From an uncultured Lachnospiraceae bacterium (GTDB lineage Bacteria; Bacillota_A; Clostridia; Lachnospirales; Lachnospiraceae), in assembly GCA_947564305.1 (NCBI GenBank), contig CANOBT010000075.1, positions 1 through 26,284 on the forward strand: a DNA stretch of 26,284 nucleotides, given 5' to 3'. Position 1 is the stretch's first letter. Every line of letters begins with the position of its first letter. Below the pieces are notes generated by a model that did no database searches, was not told the DNA's origin, and worked only from the letters and a program-made list of their open reading frames with translations. Positions 14,753 through 23,888 of the stretch are shown in pieces. Position numbers and translations under genes: made by a program.

Positions 14753-16858
14753 TCAAATCGTAAAATCTATCTTGAGCGGCCTGGTTCCCGTCAGTTCCGC
14801 ACTTCTGTCGTCCGGCTGAGAGAGTCCTACATACAGGGTAAACTCTTTCCCCTGGACCGACCTTTCTCCCTCTTCATCCACTACTATCATCGCCTGCTTA
14901 TTAATCAGCATATCAAAGTTCCTTTCTTCCCCGGCTTTCAGGGAAATCCGTTTAAATCCGCAGAGACTGTAATTCTTGACCGCAAGGGCAGAGTCTTTAT
15001 CCTTGATATAGATTTGTACAACCTCGTCGGTCTCAACATTTCCCTCATTCTTCACTGTGACAGAAAGGACAATGTCCGTATCTGCGGCAGGTGTATTTTT
15101 CAAGGCCGCGCCTGTCACCGCCGCCTTGCTGTAAGTCAAGCCATAGCCAAACGGATACAGTGCTTCTTCCTCCATATAACGGTAGGTTCTCCCTTTCATA
15201 GAATAATCGGTAAACTCTGGGAGCTGATTCTCATTATAATAGAACGTAACCGGAAGCTTTCCGCTCGGCGAGCACTGGCCAAACAGGAGGTCAGCAGCAG
15301 CTTTTCCACCTCTTGCCCCTGGATACCACGCCTGCAAAATTGCATTCGCGTGCTCTTGTTCAAAGGAAAGGTCAATCGAACTTCCTGCCATCAAAACAAC
15401 TACATATGGTTTTCCTGTATCTGCAATTGCCTGTAATAATTTCCGCTGAGGTTCCGGGAGAAGCAGATCATCCTTATCACCGCTGCCAACCCCATTGCTC
15501 TGGTCAAGTTCCTCGCCTTCCAGAGTTTCATCTAGGCCAACAACCACCACGGTGACATCACTGTGTTTTGCCACGGTCACAGCCTCTGAGATACGGTCAT
15601 CCGCCCATGCCAGAGACTCCACCCTGTCCTTGCTCAGATGGCATCCTTCCGAATAGAGCACACGTACTTGATCGCCCACTTCATCCTGAATGCCCTCCAG
15701 AATCGTAATATACCGGGATGAGGTTCCATGATAATTTCCAGACAGCGGCACTCTGCTATCGGCATTGGGACCGACCACGCCGATGGTCTTAATTTCCTCT
15801 TTGTGAAGCGGCAGGATTCCGTCATTTTTCAGCAGGACCATACTCTTTCTCGCCACATCCAAAGCCACATCCACGTGTTCTTTACACTCAACCACCTCAT
15901 ATGGAATATCGTCATACTCAGATTTATCAAACATCCCCAACAGATATCTTGTGGTGAAGAGGCGCTCACAGGATTCTGTGATATCTTCTTCCTTCACCAG
16001 ACCCTTCTCCACTCCGGACATAATAAACTGATAGGTGCATCCACAATTACAGTCGCAGCCTGCACTCAGAGCCATTGCCACAGATTCCTCCGGCACAGAG
16101 GTCACCTTATGATTCTCATGGAAATCTCTTACCGCCCAACAATCAGATACCACATGTCCCTCAAAGCCCCACTGCTTTCTCAGGATATCCACCAAGAGCG
16201 TCTGACTTCCACAGCATGGCTCCCCATTAGTACGGTTGTAGGCACCCATGACAGATTCCACCTTTGCCTCCTTGACAAGCGCCTCAAATGCCGGAAGATA
16301 AGTTTCATACATATCCTTCTTCGAAGCAATTGCATCAAATTCATGCCGAAGCGCCTCCGGACCGCTGTGCACTGCAAAATGCTTTGCACACGCGGCTGTT
16401 TTCATCACCGTACCGTCCCCTTGAAGTCCTTCTACGAATTTTACGCCTAAACGCGAGGTCAGGTAAGGGTCCTCTCCATAGGTCTCATGCCCTCTTCCCC
16501 AACGCGGGTCACGGAAGATATTGACATTAGGTGACCAGAAGGTGAGTCCTTTGTAGATGTCCCTGTCTTCCTGCTTGGAATACTCATTGCATTTCGCACG
16601 CCCTTCCGTAGAAATCACATCAGCAATTTCTTTCATCTTCTCATCATCAAACATGGCTGCCATCGCAATGGCCTGCGGGAATACCGTCGCTGTTCCGGCT
16701 CTTGCCACCCCATGCAGAGCTTCATTCCACCAGTTATATGCCGGAATGCCAAGCCTGTCGATTGCCGGCGCGTCGAATCTTAACTGGGACGCTCTCTCCT
16801 CTAAAGTCATCTTACTTACCAGTTCATGGGCTTTTGCCCTTGCTTCTTCTCTCTTCAT
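14753..16858 (-). CDS. GH3 beta-glycosidase (beta-xylosidase / beta-glucosidase type)
   Basis: A 701-residue three-part family-3 enzyme without a signal peptide, so cytoplasmic. The N-terminal barrel has NWWNEALHGVAR (about 44-53), FRDPRWGRGHETYGEDPYL, KHFAVHSGPE and VVSDCWAVRDF, in which the Asp at about 239 is the nucleophile. The alpha/beta sandwich contains VVGLDETLEGEELDQS; the C-terminal FnIII-like domain starts after LYPFGYGLTYS. The WNEALHGVAR form is common in GH3 xylosidases (xylan 1,4-beta-xylosidase, Xyl3A type), and the neighbouring GH120 supports that substrate, though glucosidase activity cannot be excluded. I took the ATG at 16858 with AAGGAG nine bases upstream rather than the TTG at 16864, which is too close. 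It lies 91 bases after the YesN-like gene on the same strand. Confidence 0.88.
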   Translation of the reverse strand: MKREEARAKAHELVSKMTLEERASQLRFDAPAIDRLGIPAYNWWNEALHGVARAGTATVFPQAIAMAAMFDDEKMKEIADVISTEGRAKCNEYSKQEDRDIYKGLTFWSPNVNIFRDPRWGRGHETYGEDPYLTSRLGVKFVEGLQGDGTVMKTAACAKHFAVHSGPEALRHEFDAIASKKDMYETYLPAFEALVKEAKVESVMGAYNRTNGEPCCGSQTLLVDILRKQWGFEGHVVSDCWAVRDFHENHKVTSVPEESVAMALSAGCDCNCGCTYQFIMSGVEKGLVKEEDITESCERLFTTRYLLGMFDKSEYDDIPYEVVECKEHVDVALDVARKSMVLLKNDGILPLHKEEIKTIGVVGPNADSRVPLSGNYHGTSSRYITILEGIQDEVGDQVRVLYSEGCHLSKDRVESLAWADDRISEAVTVAKHSDVTVVVVGLDETLEGEELDQSNGVGSGDKDDLLLPEPQRKLLQAIADTGKPYVVVLMAGSSIDLSFEQEHANAILQAWYPGARGGKAAADLLFGQCSPSGKLPVTFYYNENQLPEFTDYSMKGRTYRYMEEEALYPFGYGLTYSKAAVTGAALKNTPAADTDIVLSVTVKNEGNVETDEVVQIYIKDKDSALAVKNYSLCGFKRISLKAGEERNFDMLINKQAMIVVDEEGERSVQGKEFTLYVGLSQPDDRSAELTGTRPLKIDFTI

Positions 16859-16949
16859 TTTCAAATACTCCTTGTCTGTCTTATTTTTCTACAATTCCCT
16901 GGCAGCTCTTTCAAGATAATCTGTATCCCTATCTGCGCCTATGATTTTC

Positions 16950-18515
16950 CTACGCTTCTTTCCGTTTCTCACTCCGGTAATGAGTCGGCGATACCCCGCA
17001 GTGCTTCTTGAATGCCATAGAAAAATAATTCGTATCATTATATCCCACCATCAACGCAATCTTCCCGGTATTAAAATTTGTTGTCTCTAATAATACACAG
17101 GCTTTCTCGATTCTCTTGAGTACAATATACTCATTACATCCTTGTCCGGTCACCCGCTTAAATAACCTTGAAAAATAGTTCGGCGACACATAAAACATCT
17201 CTGCCAGATTGGATACGGACAAATCTTCTGACAAATTTTGGTTAATATAGCGTTTTGCCTTTCCCACAATCTCATGAACATCCTTTTCCTCATTGCTAAG
17301 GATTTTGTGCAGACATTGTCTGCCGAGTTCCAGGCTCACGCTCCCATTTGCACCACCCAGTGATTCTAAAAAATTTTCTAAGCTCTGGGTCTTCGCCGCG
17401 CCTCCTGCTGTTACAAACGAATAATAAACATCTGCAATCAATTCAAAACAATATTTTCGCATAGATGCTTCCGACAGATTATAAGATTCCACGGCCATGC
17501 AGAATGCTTCAAACACCCGCATTATGTACGCATAATCGCTGACATTTGCACACATTTCATTTTTTAATTCCTCATAAACCTCCTGAAACATTCGGTTTCT
17601 TTTTACCGCATTCTGAGTCTGCAAAATCTGATGAATGTCCATCTTATCACTTTGAAGCAGATATAAGGCTTCCTGATAGGAAATATCAATATTCTCAAAT
17701 CCGATTACTTCACTTCCGATTGCTGTTTTCGGCGCGTAGGAAAATTCATCTTTCAGAATTCCAAGCAAATCAGAAACTGGCCCTGTATGTTCCGAGCCGC
17801 ATTTCTCCGGATATAAAGCAATCAGGATATTCCCGTCCTCTCCATCAGAAAAGGAAATGCCAAGTCCTTTTGCATCAATCACACTGATGCAGATATTATG
17901 CATCTGACGAAGTCTGAGCACACTGTCATGATGAGCATTCCCCAACTCCTTCCTTGGCATCAAAACCGCAATCATGATTCGGATATCTTTTTTCATATTG
18001 AACTGGCTTTCCAGTACTTCCACCGCCTGTTCTTTATCCCTCCCATGTACAAGGGCGCGCATCATCTTCTCCAATTGCATCTGTGCAGAGATTCCCTCCG
18101 TCCGAAGCAGCATATGGTCCACTTCCCTCTGCAGCTCCTGTTCTTTCAGATACTTCACTTCTTTTCTGATACAGTCAGACAATACGGTCTCATCAATCGG
18201 TTTTAACAAAAAGTCCTGTACCTGCAGCCGCAGGCATTCCCTTGCATACTCGAAACTATCATATCCTGTCAGCACAAGAATCCGAAGTTCCGGAGACAAC
18301 TCCAACGCTTTCTCAATCAGTTCTAAGCCCGTCATCTCCGTCATACTGATATCCGTAATCATAATATCCGGCATTTCCTGCTCTATCTTAGACAACGCGT
18401 CAGAGCCAGAAGCGGCTGTAAGCACCTCCTCAATCTCAAGCTGAGTCCAGGGGATCACTTTTTTTATCCCCTCCCGAATCATCCGCTCATCATCTACGAT
18501 CAAAACTTTATACAT
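16950..18515 (-). CDS. YesN-like AraC-type response regulator
   Basis: A 521-residue regulator. The receiver domain starts MYKVLIVDDE and has the acidic pocket DDE (8-10), phospho-acceptor Asp55 in MITDISM, and the conserved Lys in DFLLKPID near 104. A long middle region (about 130-415) is typical of YesN proteins. The AraC double helix-turn-helix occupies 420-515 (SVSNLAEMFYVSPNYFSRLFKR and GKIALMVGYNDTNYFSMAFKKHCGVSP). Phosphorylated by the adjacent YesM-like kinase, it would bind DNA to activate the transport and glycosidase genes. The ATG at 18515 follows GGAGG with eight bases between, and overlaps the kinase stop at 18508 by eight bases, so the pair is coupled. Confidence 0.93.
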   Translation of the reverse strand: MYKVLIVDDERMIREGIKKVIPWTQLEIEEVLTAASGSDALSKIEQEMPDIMITDISMTEMTGLELIEKALELSPELRILVLTGYDSFEYARECLRLQVQDFLLKPIDETVLSDCIRKEVKYLKEQELQREVDHMLLRTEGISAQMQLEKMMRALVHGRDKEQAVEVLESQFNMKKDIRIMIAVLMPRKELGNAHHDSVLRLRQMHNICISVIDAKGLGISFSDGEDGNILIALYPEKCGSEHTGPVSDLLGILKDEFSYAPKTAIGSEVIGFENIDISYQEALYLLQSDKMDIHQILQTQNAVKRNRMFQEVYEELKNEMCANVSDYAYIMRVFEAFCMAVESYNLSEASMRKYCFELIADVYYSFVTAGGAAKTQSLENFLESLGGANGSVSLELGRQCLHKILSNEEKDVHEIVGKAKRYINQNLSEDLSVSNLAEMFYVSPNYFSRLFKRVTGQGCNEYIVLKRIEKACVLLETTNFNTGKIALMVGYNDTNYFSMAFKKHCGVSPTHYRSEKRKEA

Positions 18516-20286
18516 GGCTTCTGCCTCCAAATATCAAATCCGCCTCTTTGTCATAGGTTTCCGGAAGTAAAATTTCCACAGTCACACCGTCCTTTTCATT
18601 CATCCGGTAATATAGCCCATATTCATTTCCAAAGGTCAGTTCAATCCTCCGGTTTACATTGCGCACGCCGTACCCAAACTCTTCATCACAGTTGGAGATA
18701 GAGTTATTCATCTCTTCAATCTGCCCCTTCGACATTCCCTTTCCACTGTCAATCACCCGAAGCAGCACATTTCCTTCCCTCCGTTCTGCCTCTACCCGTA
18801 CGGAACCGCTCAACCCTTCCTTAATACGGATGCCATGATAAATTGCGTTTTCTACCAATGGCTGAAGCGTCAGTTTCGGAATCTTTACGTCCGCCAATGC
18901 ATCATCTACTAATATATCATATTGGACGATATCACCATATCTCTTATTCTGTATCACTAGGTAGCACCTGATATGCTCTAATTCCTGTTTCAGCGGAATC
19001 ACGTCTTTCCCCTTGCTCAGGCAGATTCTATAATAGCGGGCCAATGCCATCACCAATTCGGAAATCTCCTTATTTCCGTCCGCACTGGCCTGCCAGTGGA
19101 TACAGTCAAGCGTATTATACAAGAAATGAGGCTGAATCTGGGACTGCAATGCGTTTAGACGTATCTGGTCTGTCTGACGCTGTTCTTCAATCACTTCTGC
19201 CATCAGCTTCTTGATATCGTCCATCATTCCATTATATCCTACACCAAGTTTCTTAAAATCTTCACCCATAGCCTCTGTTTCAATCCGGAAATCCAACTGG
19301 TTCTCTGATACCTTATCCATAGCAGAGACGACTTTCTGTAACGGCGCATAGCTCTTGTCAATCATCTTCCTCATAATGAACAGGCTGACCGCCAGTAAAA
19401 CAGCCGTGATAATAATGGAGAGAACCGCGACCCGGACACTGGATTGGTACAACTCCCGCAGAGGAACAATACTGACCACATAATAATTCCACCCTGGAAT
19501 CCTTTTAAAAAAGTATCGTTTTCCCTGTCTGTTCGTCATTCCCTCTGTTTGTCCATGAAAATCCAAAAGTTTCCCTTCGATATTTAATAGTTCATTATCT
19601 GTTGCCGAGAGCACATTTCCTTCCATATCAGTCATACAAAGTTCAATGTTACCGGAATCATTCATATTCATCAACATAGAATCATTTAGATTCATACAGG
19701 CTACTCCAATCTGCTGATTCAATTCCGTCACAGAATAAATGGGCTGGTAGAATGTTACAGTATGTTTGTCTTTTATATAATATTCATTTCCATATTGAAT
19801 CGAAAGGGTGCCATTTATTTTTGCTTTTTGGCTGTCTGCATAATTTTGCTCATAAATCTCTTCAAATTTTGTTGCCGCCATACTCTGGTTCCCGCTGAAT
19901 ACATACTTGTCCGTACTCCCATTTATCACTACAATAAAATTGACATCGCCATTGATATAGAGATAACTGTCCAGCTTGCTCGCCAAATCCGAACGCAGTT
20001 CCAAATATGTGATTCCATCCGTTGCCTGAAACTTACAGAATTTCTGAGTTGCCTCCTCCATCTCCACCGACACGATCAAATCATTCACCGATTTCAGCCA
20101 TGTCCGATAACTGGAATCCATGAAGTCCAATTGTGAACTCGCTTGTTTTTCTGACTCCACGTAAGCAGAATGGATGTTAGAAAAAGTAAAAATTCCCAGC
20201 ATCATCAGCAGCAAAACCGTAATCATAGCTGCAAAAAAGAATCTCAATTGTTCATTTAAATTTTTCTTTCCAAACCACTTTTTCAT
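18508..20286 (-). CDS. YesM-like sensor histidine kinase
   Basis: A 592-residue membrane kinase. Membrane helix one is about 16-36, an extracellular sensing domain spans about 37-285, and helix two is about 286-306. It is followed by a HAMP linker (SYAPLQKVVSAMDKV) and the His_kinase domain with the phospho-accepting His387 in QSQIQPHFLYNTLD. The ATPase domain has an N-box LQPLVENAIYHG (474-485) and a G-box DSGKGMS (513-519). This arrangement is standard for YesM proteins that pair with YesN regulators and sense sugars or binding-protein complexes outside the cell. The weak ribosome binding site GGGAAAA lies before the ATG at 20286. It is the first gene of a unit running YesM, YesN, GH3 and lipoprotein, separated from the permease genes by a terminator. 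Confidence 0.93.
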   Translation of the reverse strand: MKKWFGKKNLNEQLRFFFAAMITVLLLMMLGIFTFSNIHSAYVESEKQASSQLDFMDSSYRTWLKSVNDLIVSVEMEEATQKFCKFQATDGITYLELRSDLASKLDSYLYINGDVNFIVVINGSTDKYVFSGNQSMAATKFEEIYEQNYADSQKAKINGTLSIQYGNEYYIKDKHTVTFYQPIYSVTELNQQIGVACMNLNDSMLMNMNDSGNIELCMTDMEGNVLSATDNELLNIEGKLLDFHGQTEGMTNRQGKRYFFKRIPGWNYYVVSIVPLRELYQSSVRVAVLSIIITAVLLAVSLFIMRKMIDKSYAPLQKVVSAMDKVSENQLDFRIETEAMGEDFKKLGVGYNGMMDDIKKLMAEVIEEQRQTDQIRLNALQSQIQPHFLYNTLDCIHWQASADGNKEISELVMALARYYRICLSKGKDVIPLKQELEHIRCYLVIQNKRYGDIVQYDILVDDALADVKIPKLTLQPLVENAIYHGIRIKEGLSGSVRVEAERREGNVLLRVIDSGKGMSKGQIEEMNNSISNCDEEFGYGVRNVNRRIELTFGNEYGLYYRMNEKDGVTVEILLPETYDKEADLIFGGRSHV

Positions 20287-20327
20287 AAATGTTTTCCCAA
20301 ATTTTTCACATCCTTGATTGAATAATT

Positions 20328-20372
20328 GTCACCAAACCGAAGGTTTGATGACCTGCGTGCGCATCAGCGCAC
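20328..20372 (-). repeat. Pair of hairpins in the leader of the histidine-kinase gene
   Basis: GTCACCAAAC (20328-20337) and GTTTGATGAC (20343-20352) form a 10-bp stem with one G-U pair and a five-base loop. Five bases on, GTGCGC (20357-20362) and GCGCAC (20367-20372) form a second stem with a four-base loop. They lie between the permease terminator and the kinase start, so they may be in the 5' leader of the kinase mRNA or be a REP-like element. Confidence 0.55.
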
Positions 20373-20387
20373 TTCCATATAATATAC

Positions 20388-20425
20388 AAAAACAGGACTC
20401 TGACACGTGAAGCGGCAGAATCCTG
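20388..20425 (-). terminator. Intrinsic terminator of the sugar ABC transporter operon
   Basis: On the minus strand CAGGATTCTG (20425-20416) pairs with CAGAGTCCTG (20402-20393) with one mismatch, followed by five T residues (20392-20388). It lies 34 bases downstream of the MalG-like permease stop and separates the transporter transcript from the YesMN transcript. Confidence 0.72.
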
Positions 20426-20459
20426 TCATGCATATTTCGAAACGCATTCTTTACGAATT

Positions 20460-21308
20460 TTAACCCTTTACCGCACCTGCTGTCATACCTTTTACGAGCT
20501 TATCCTGAAGAACAACATAGAGAATAATCATTGGAAGAACCGTCAGTGTCAAAACAGCCATGATCATAGGTGTATTCATTGCATATTGCCCTTGAAAATC
20601 CCATACAGCCAATGGCAATGTCCTTGCATTGGAGGACTGTGTCAATGTATAGGCAAAAGAAAATTCATTCCACATGGTAACACCATTATAAATTGCCAGT
20701 GTGGATAGTCCCGGCGTTGACAGCGGAAGAATCATTGCAAAAAACATACGGTATCTGCTGCATCCGTCAATAGAAGCAGATTCTTCAATCTCTACCGGTA
20801 TCCCTTTCATAAACGCCGTCAAAATAAATACGGAAATAGGAACCGCGAATGCCACATATGGGCCAATCAATGACCAGATAGAATCATAAAGTCCCATAGA
20901 CTGTGTCATCTTAAATACCGGAATCAATGTGATATGCATCGGTATGGACATACATGCTACAATTAAACTATAAATCGCTGCATTCAGCTTAAACTTAAAC
21001 CGTGCGAGAGGATACGCTGCACATGCTGAGATAAACAGCAGAATCACCAGAGATATTCCCAATACAACCAGAGAATTCAGTAAGTAATGGAAAAAGTTAC
21101 CAGTCAGCACTTCCTGATAGTTCGCCCAGTTCAGGGTTTCCGGAAGCTGGAAGATTCCCTTCACCAACATCTCAAACTTATCCTTGAAGGAATTGAGAAT
21201 CATAAAAATAAATGGAACAATTGCTATGACCAGCCAGATGACTGCCAAAATAATTCCTATAATCCCGGCTACCGGATTTGTTTTTTTCGGTTTATACTCA
21301 GTATTCAT
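20460..21308 (-). CDS. Carbohydrate ABC transporter permease, MalG/LacG-like
   Basis: A 282-residue inner-membrane permease of the CUT1 sugar importer class, with about six membrane helices (the first near 18-37). The coupling loop is EIEESASIDGCSRYRMFFAMILPLSTPG, corresponding to the EAA motif, about residues 174-201. The ATG at 21308 shares one base with the stop of the MalF-like gene (TGATG), with GGAGG about ten bases upstream. It is the last gene of the transporter operon. No ATPase gene follows, so energy would come from a shared MsmK/UgpC-type ATPase elsewhere, which is usual for CUT1 systems in Firmicutes. Confidence 0.92.
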   Translation of the reverse strand: MNTEYKPKKTNPVAGIIGIILAVIWLVIAIVPFIFMILNSFKDKFEMLVKGIFQLPETLNWANYQEVLTGNFFHYLLNSLVVLGISLVILLFISACAAYPLARFKFKLNAAIYSLIVACMSIPMHITLIPVFKMTQSMGLYDSIWSLIGPYVAFAVPISVFILTAFMKGIPVEIEESASIDGCSRYRMFFAMILPLSTPGLSTLAIYNGVTMWNEFSFAYTLTQSSNARTLPLAVWDFQGQYAMNTPMIMAVLTLTVLPMIILYVVLQDKLVKGMTAGAVKG

Positions 21309-22213
21309 CAATCTTCACCTCCACGATTCAGGAGCTTGTTAGAAACAAGAGCAACGGCTGTAATCAGAATAAACATACCCGCTGCTACTGCAGAACCATA
21401 TCCCATGTTGAACTGCGAGAACGAAAGCTTATACATGTAGGTTGCCATCAGCTCTGTAGATGTTCCTGGCCCTCCGCCCGTCATAACATAAATCAAATCG
21501 AAATACTTCAGGGAGCCTACCAGTGAAAGAATCGCTCCTGCAACCAGTGTAGGCTTCAAAAGAGGAAGCGCTATATGCCAGAAATACTGCCCGCGAGTCG
21601 CTCCGTCAATCACAGCCGCTTCGTATACATCAGCAGAAATTCCGGAATATCCTGCCATTGCATATACCATATAAAATGGGATAAACTGCCACGCAATAAT
21701 TACGATCACAGTAAAAAGTGCTGTTTTCTGATTTCCAAGCAAATCAATATTTCCCCCGCCAAGCCAGCCGGAAACCGTACTAATGATTCCTCCGTTCGTT
21801 GCCAGTGCATAGGTGAACAAAAATCCAATCGCTACGGAAGACATCAGATAAGGAAGGAACCATACGGTCTTGAATATCTTACTGATTCCTTTCTTCTTAG
21901 CTATAAATTCAAGGAATGTTGCCAGCAGCAGACCAATCGGAATCTGGATGACAATGGAGCAGACCATGATAATAATATTATGTAAGAATGCTGTCCAGAA
22001 CGTCTTATCTGCAATCAGGGATGTCCAGTTCGACAGACCTATAAATGTTTTATCTGCTGAAATGCCATTCCATCGATACGTACTGATAATAAATGTGTCT
22101 ATAATCGGATAAAATATATATACGATCAGGAAGAAAAATACAGGAATTAAAAATACGGTCGCACAAATTGCCGTATTTCTTTTCCTCTGTGCTTCAAGTG
22201 AATTTTTTCCCAT
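21308..22213 (-). CDS. Carbohydrate ABC transporter permease, MalF/LacF-like
   Basis: A 301-residue CUT1 permease. The first membrane helix (about 13-36) is followed by the STYRWNG and FIGLSNW segments conserved in this class. The coupling loop is VYEAAVIDGATRGQYFWHIALPLLKP (about 203-228), containing a textbook EAA motif, then YVMTGGGPGTSTELMATYMYK. The ATG at 22213 has AAAGGGG about nine bases upstream. It forms the channel with the MalG-like partner. It is separated from the binding-protein gene by 154 bases holding two strong hairpins, which probably reduce permease expression relative to the binding protein. Confidence 0.92.
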   Translation of the reverse strand: MGKNSLEAQRKRNTAICATVFLIPVFFFLIVYIFYPIIDTFIISTYRWNGISADKTFIGLSNWTSLIADKTFWTAFLHNIIIMVCSIVIQIPIGLLLATFLEFIAKKKGISKIFKTVWFLPYLMSSVAIGFLFTYALATNGGIISTVSGWLGGGNIDLLGNQKTALFTVIVIIAWQFIPFYMVYAMAGYSGISADVYEAAVIDGATRGQYFWHIALPLLKPTLVAGAILSLVGSLKYFDLIYVMTGGGPGTSTELMATYMYKLSFSQFNMGYGSAVAAGMFILITAVALVSNKLLNRGGED

Positions 22214-22238
22214 TGATTATTACCCCTTTCTCTGAGGA

Positions 22239-22336
22239 TTTATAAAGAAGAGCACAGCACACTGATACTTCTTTATAAATTTGAAACAGCCGCATGACAA
22301 ACATGTCTAACCTGCAATTGCTGTCATACGGCTGTA
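22239..22336 (-). promoter_or_regulatory. Two tandem hairpins between the binding-protein and permease genes
   Basis: In minus-strand order, the first hairpin is 22336-22323 paired with 22300-22287 (14 bp with one G-U pair, 22-base loop). The second is 22281-22269 paired with 22251-22239 (13 bp, perfect, 17-base loop). They begin 31 bases after the binding-protein stop. Neither is followed by a good T run. Such structures commonly stabilise the upstream message or partly stop transcription, giving more binding protein than permease. Confidence 0.68.
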
Positions 22337-22367
22337 TTTAAGCGTTAAACAAAACTATATAAACAAA

Positions 22368-23759
22368 TTATTGTTGATCCAAATATTCCTGCATTGCCTT
22401 CTGAGTCGCTTCTGCAACTTCCTCAGCAGTGATATCCTGTGAGAACAACAACTGAGAATTATCCAGGTGAGCATTTGCAACTGCTGACGGAAGATACTGG
22501 TCGTACCAAAGCTGAACGTCAGTTGCACTCTCAACAAATTCACAGATGGAAACGGCTACTTCATCATCCAATAAATCCTTCGCATTATTTACCGGTGGAA
22601 TCTTGCCATTCTCAACCATCAACTTAATACAATCGTCTGTTGAGTAATAGGTAGCACACTTAAATGCTTCTTTCAACTTCTCATCCGTACAGCTAAAGGA
22701 AACGAACTGATCGCCTACAGTACCATTACAAATGGTTGCATACTCTGCACCGTTATCAACTTCATCACATTCCGGGAATGGGAACCAGCCAATCTTTTCT
22801 TTATAGAACTCTTCGCTGTCTGCTGCGAATGTACCGGTAAACCAGGAACCGGAATAAAGCATTGCTGCTGTCTCCTGATAGATTGCCTGCTTGTCCTGTC
22901 CATCATCTGTGCTCAGTCCGTTACAGCCTTCCTGGAAATAGCCTTTCTCTGCCCAGTCTAAAATCTTATTGCCTGCATATACGAAGCAATCGGATTCAAA
23001 TGTAGAAGTTCCGTCATATGCGCCGCGGAAATCATCCAGTCCTGCATAACGGGTTGCAAATCCCTGATAGAACATGGAACCCTGCCATTTTGTGCTGTTT
23101 CCTAATGCAAATGGCGTAATCCCTTTTGAAACTAATGTATCACAAACCTTTTCCAAATCAGAGATTGTCTTTGGTACTTCCAGTCCGTTATCTGCAAAAA
23201 TATCTTTATTATAGAATACACCACTGATAGAAATATTCAATACCGGAACACCATAAACTTCCCCATCAAATGTTGCCTGTGCTTTTGCAGCCTCCAGATA
23301 AATATCATCTAATCCTGCTTCTTCATAAAGGTCTGTAATCGGCTGTCCATAACCGGAATTAATATATTCGCGAAGCGGTCCGCCTGACCAGCTTGTATAC
23401 ATATCCGGGCACTCACCGGAGCTCATAGCAATGACCAGTTTCTCTTTGTACTTATCATTCTGGATATTGGTTGCTTCTACCGTATATCCTGAATCTGCCG
23501 AGTCATTCGCATTATACTGGTCTACCGCATACTGCATGATCGTTGCATCCGGGTCCTCGGTACCGATATTCCAAAATGTGATTACATTATCACCGCCTGA
23601 ACCTTTGCTTCCACTATCGCTGTCGCTGCTGGTGCTTGATGCGTCTGAGCCTGAATCTCCGCTTCCGCCGTCAGAATTTCCGCCGCCACCGCCGCATGCT
23701 GCCAGAGATGCAGTCATCACAACAGCCATTCCAAGTGCTGCCAACTGTTTCTTTTTCAT
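22368..23759 (-). CDS. Sugar ABC transporter solute-binding lipoprotein (SBP family 1, CUT1)
   Basis: A 463-residue lipoprotein. The signal peptide MKKKQLAALGMAVVMTA ends in lipobox SLAAC, with Cys22 lipidated. It is followed by a long Gly/Ser/Asp linker (about 23-58) and the mature domain starting NVITFWNIGTEDPDA. Further family landmarks are GEVYGVPVLNISISGVFYNKDIF, where the extracellular domain holds sugar, and AMLYSGSWFTGTF. The ATG at 23759 has AGAGGA about nine bases upstream. It is the first gene of the importer operon and lies next to genes for xylan-type glycosidases, so xylo-oligosaccharides are the likeliest ligand; this is inference from context. It would also present ligand to the YesM kinase in some systems. 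Confidence 0.92.
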   Translation of the reverse strand: MKKKQLAALGMAVVMTASLAACGGGGGNSDGGSGDSGSDASSTSSDSDSGSKGSGGDNVITFWNIGTEDPDATIMQYAVDQYNANDSADSGYTVEATNIQNDKYKEKLVIAMSSGECPDMYTSWSGGPLREYINSGYGQPITDLYEEAGLDDIYLEAAKAQATFDGEVYGVPVLNISISGVFYNKDIFADNGLEVPKTISDLEKVCDTLVSKGITPFALGNSTKWQGSMFYQGFATRYAGLDDFRGAYDGTSTFESDCFVYAGNKILDWAEKGYFQEGCNGLSTDDGQDKQAIYQETAAMLYSGSWFTGTFAADSEEFYKEKIGWFPFPECDEVDNGAEYATICNGTVGDQFVSFSCTDEKLKEAFKCATYYSTDDCIKLMVENGKIPPVNNAKDLLDDEVAVSICEFVESATDVQLWYDQYLPSAVANAHLDNSQLLFSQDITAEEVAEATQKAMQEYLDQQ

Positions 23760-23806
23760 AACTTAGTCCTCTCTTTCTTTTTGCGCTTGTTAATGTTGTT
23801 GCATTT

Positions 23807-23835
23807 AGTATAACATTTCCGGCTTTTTTCAAAAA
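23807..23835 (-). promoter_or_regulatory. Candidate promoter of the sugar transporter operon
   Basis: On the minus strand TATACT (23812-23807) is a good -10 box. The best -35 at 17-base spacing is TTTTTG (23835-23830), a poor match, and TTGAAA nearby is spaced only 14 bases. A weak -35 is expected where an activator such as YesN is needed. The leader would be about 40 bases. Confidence 0.4.
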
Positions 23836-23888
23836 TTAAATGATTTGTCCTTTATATTGATTTTTCTTACCTCTGCATTTCCTTCGCA

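Noticed and set aside
15728..16450. A 240-codon plus-strand frame opposite the GH3 gene
   Set aside because: Shadow of the GH3 gene; low-complexity shadow composition and no recognisable domain.
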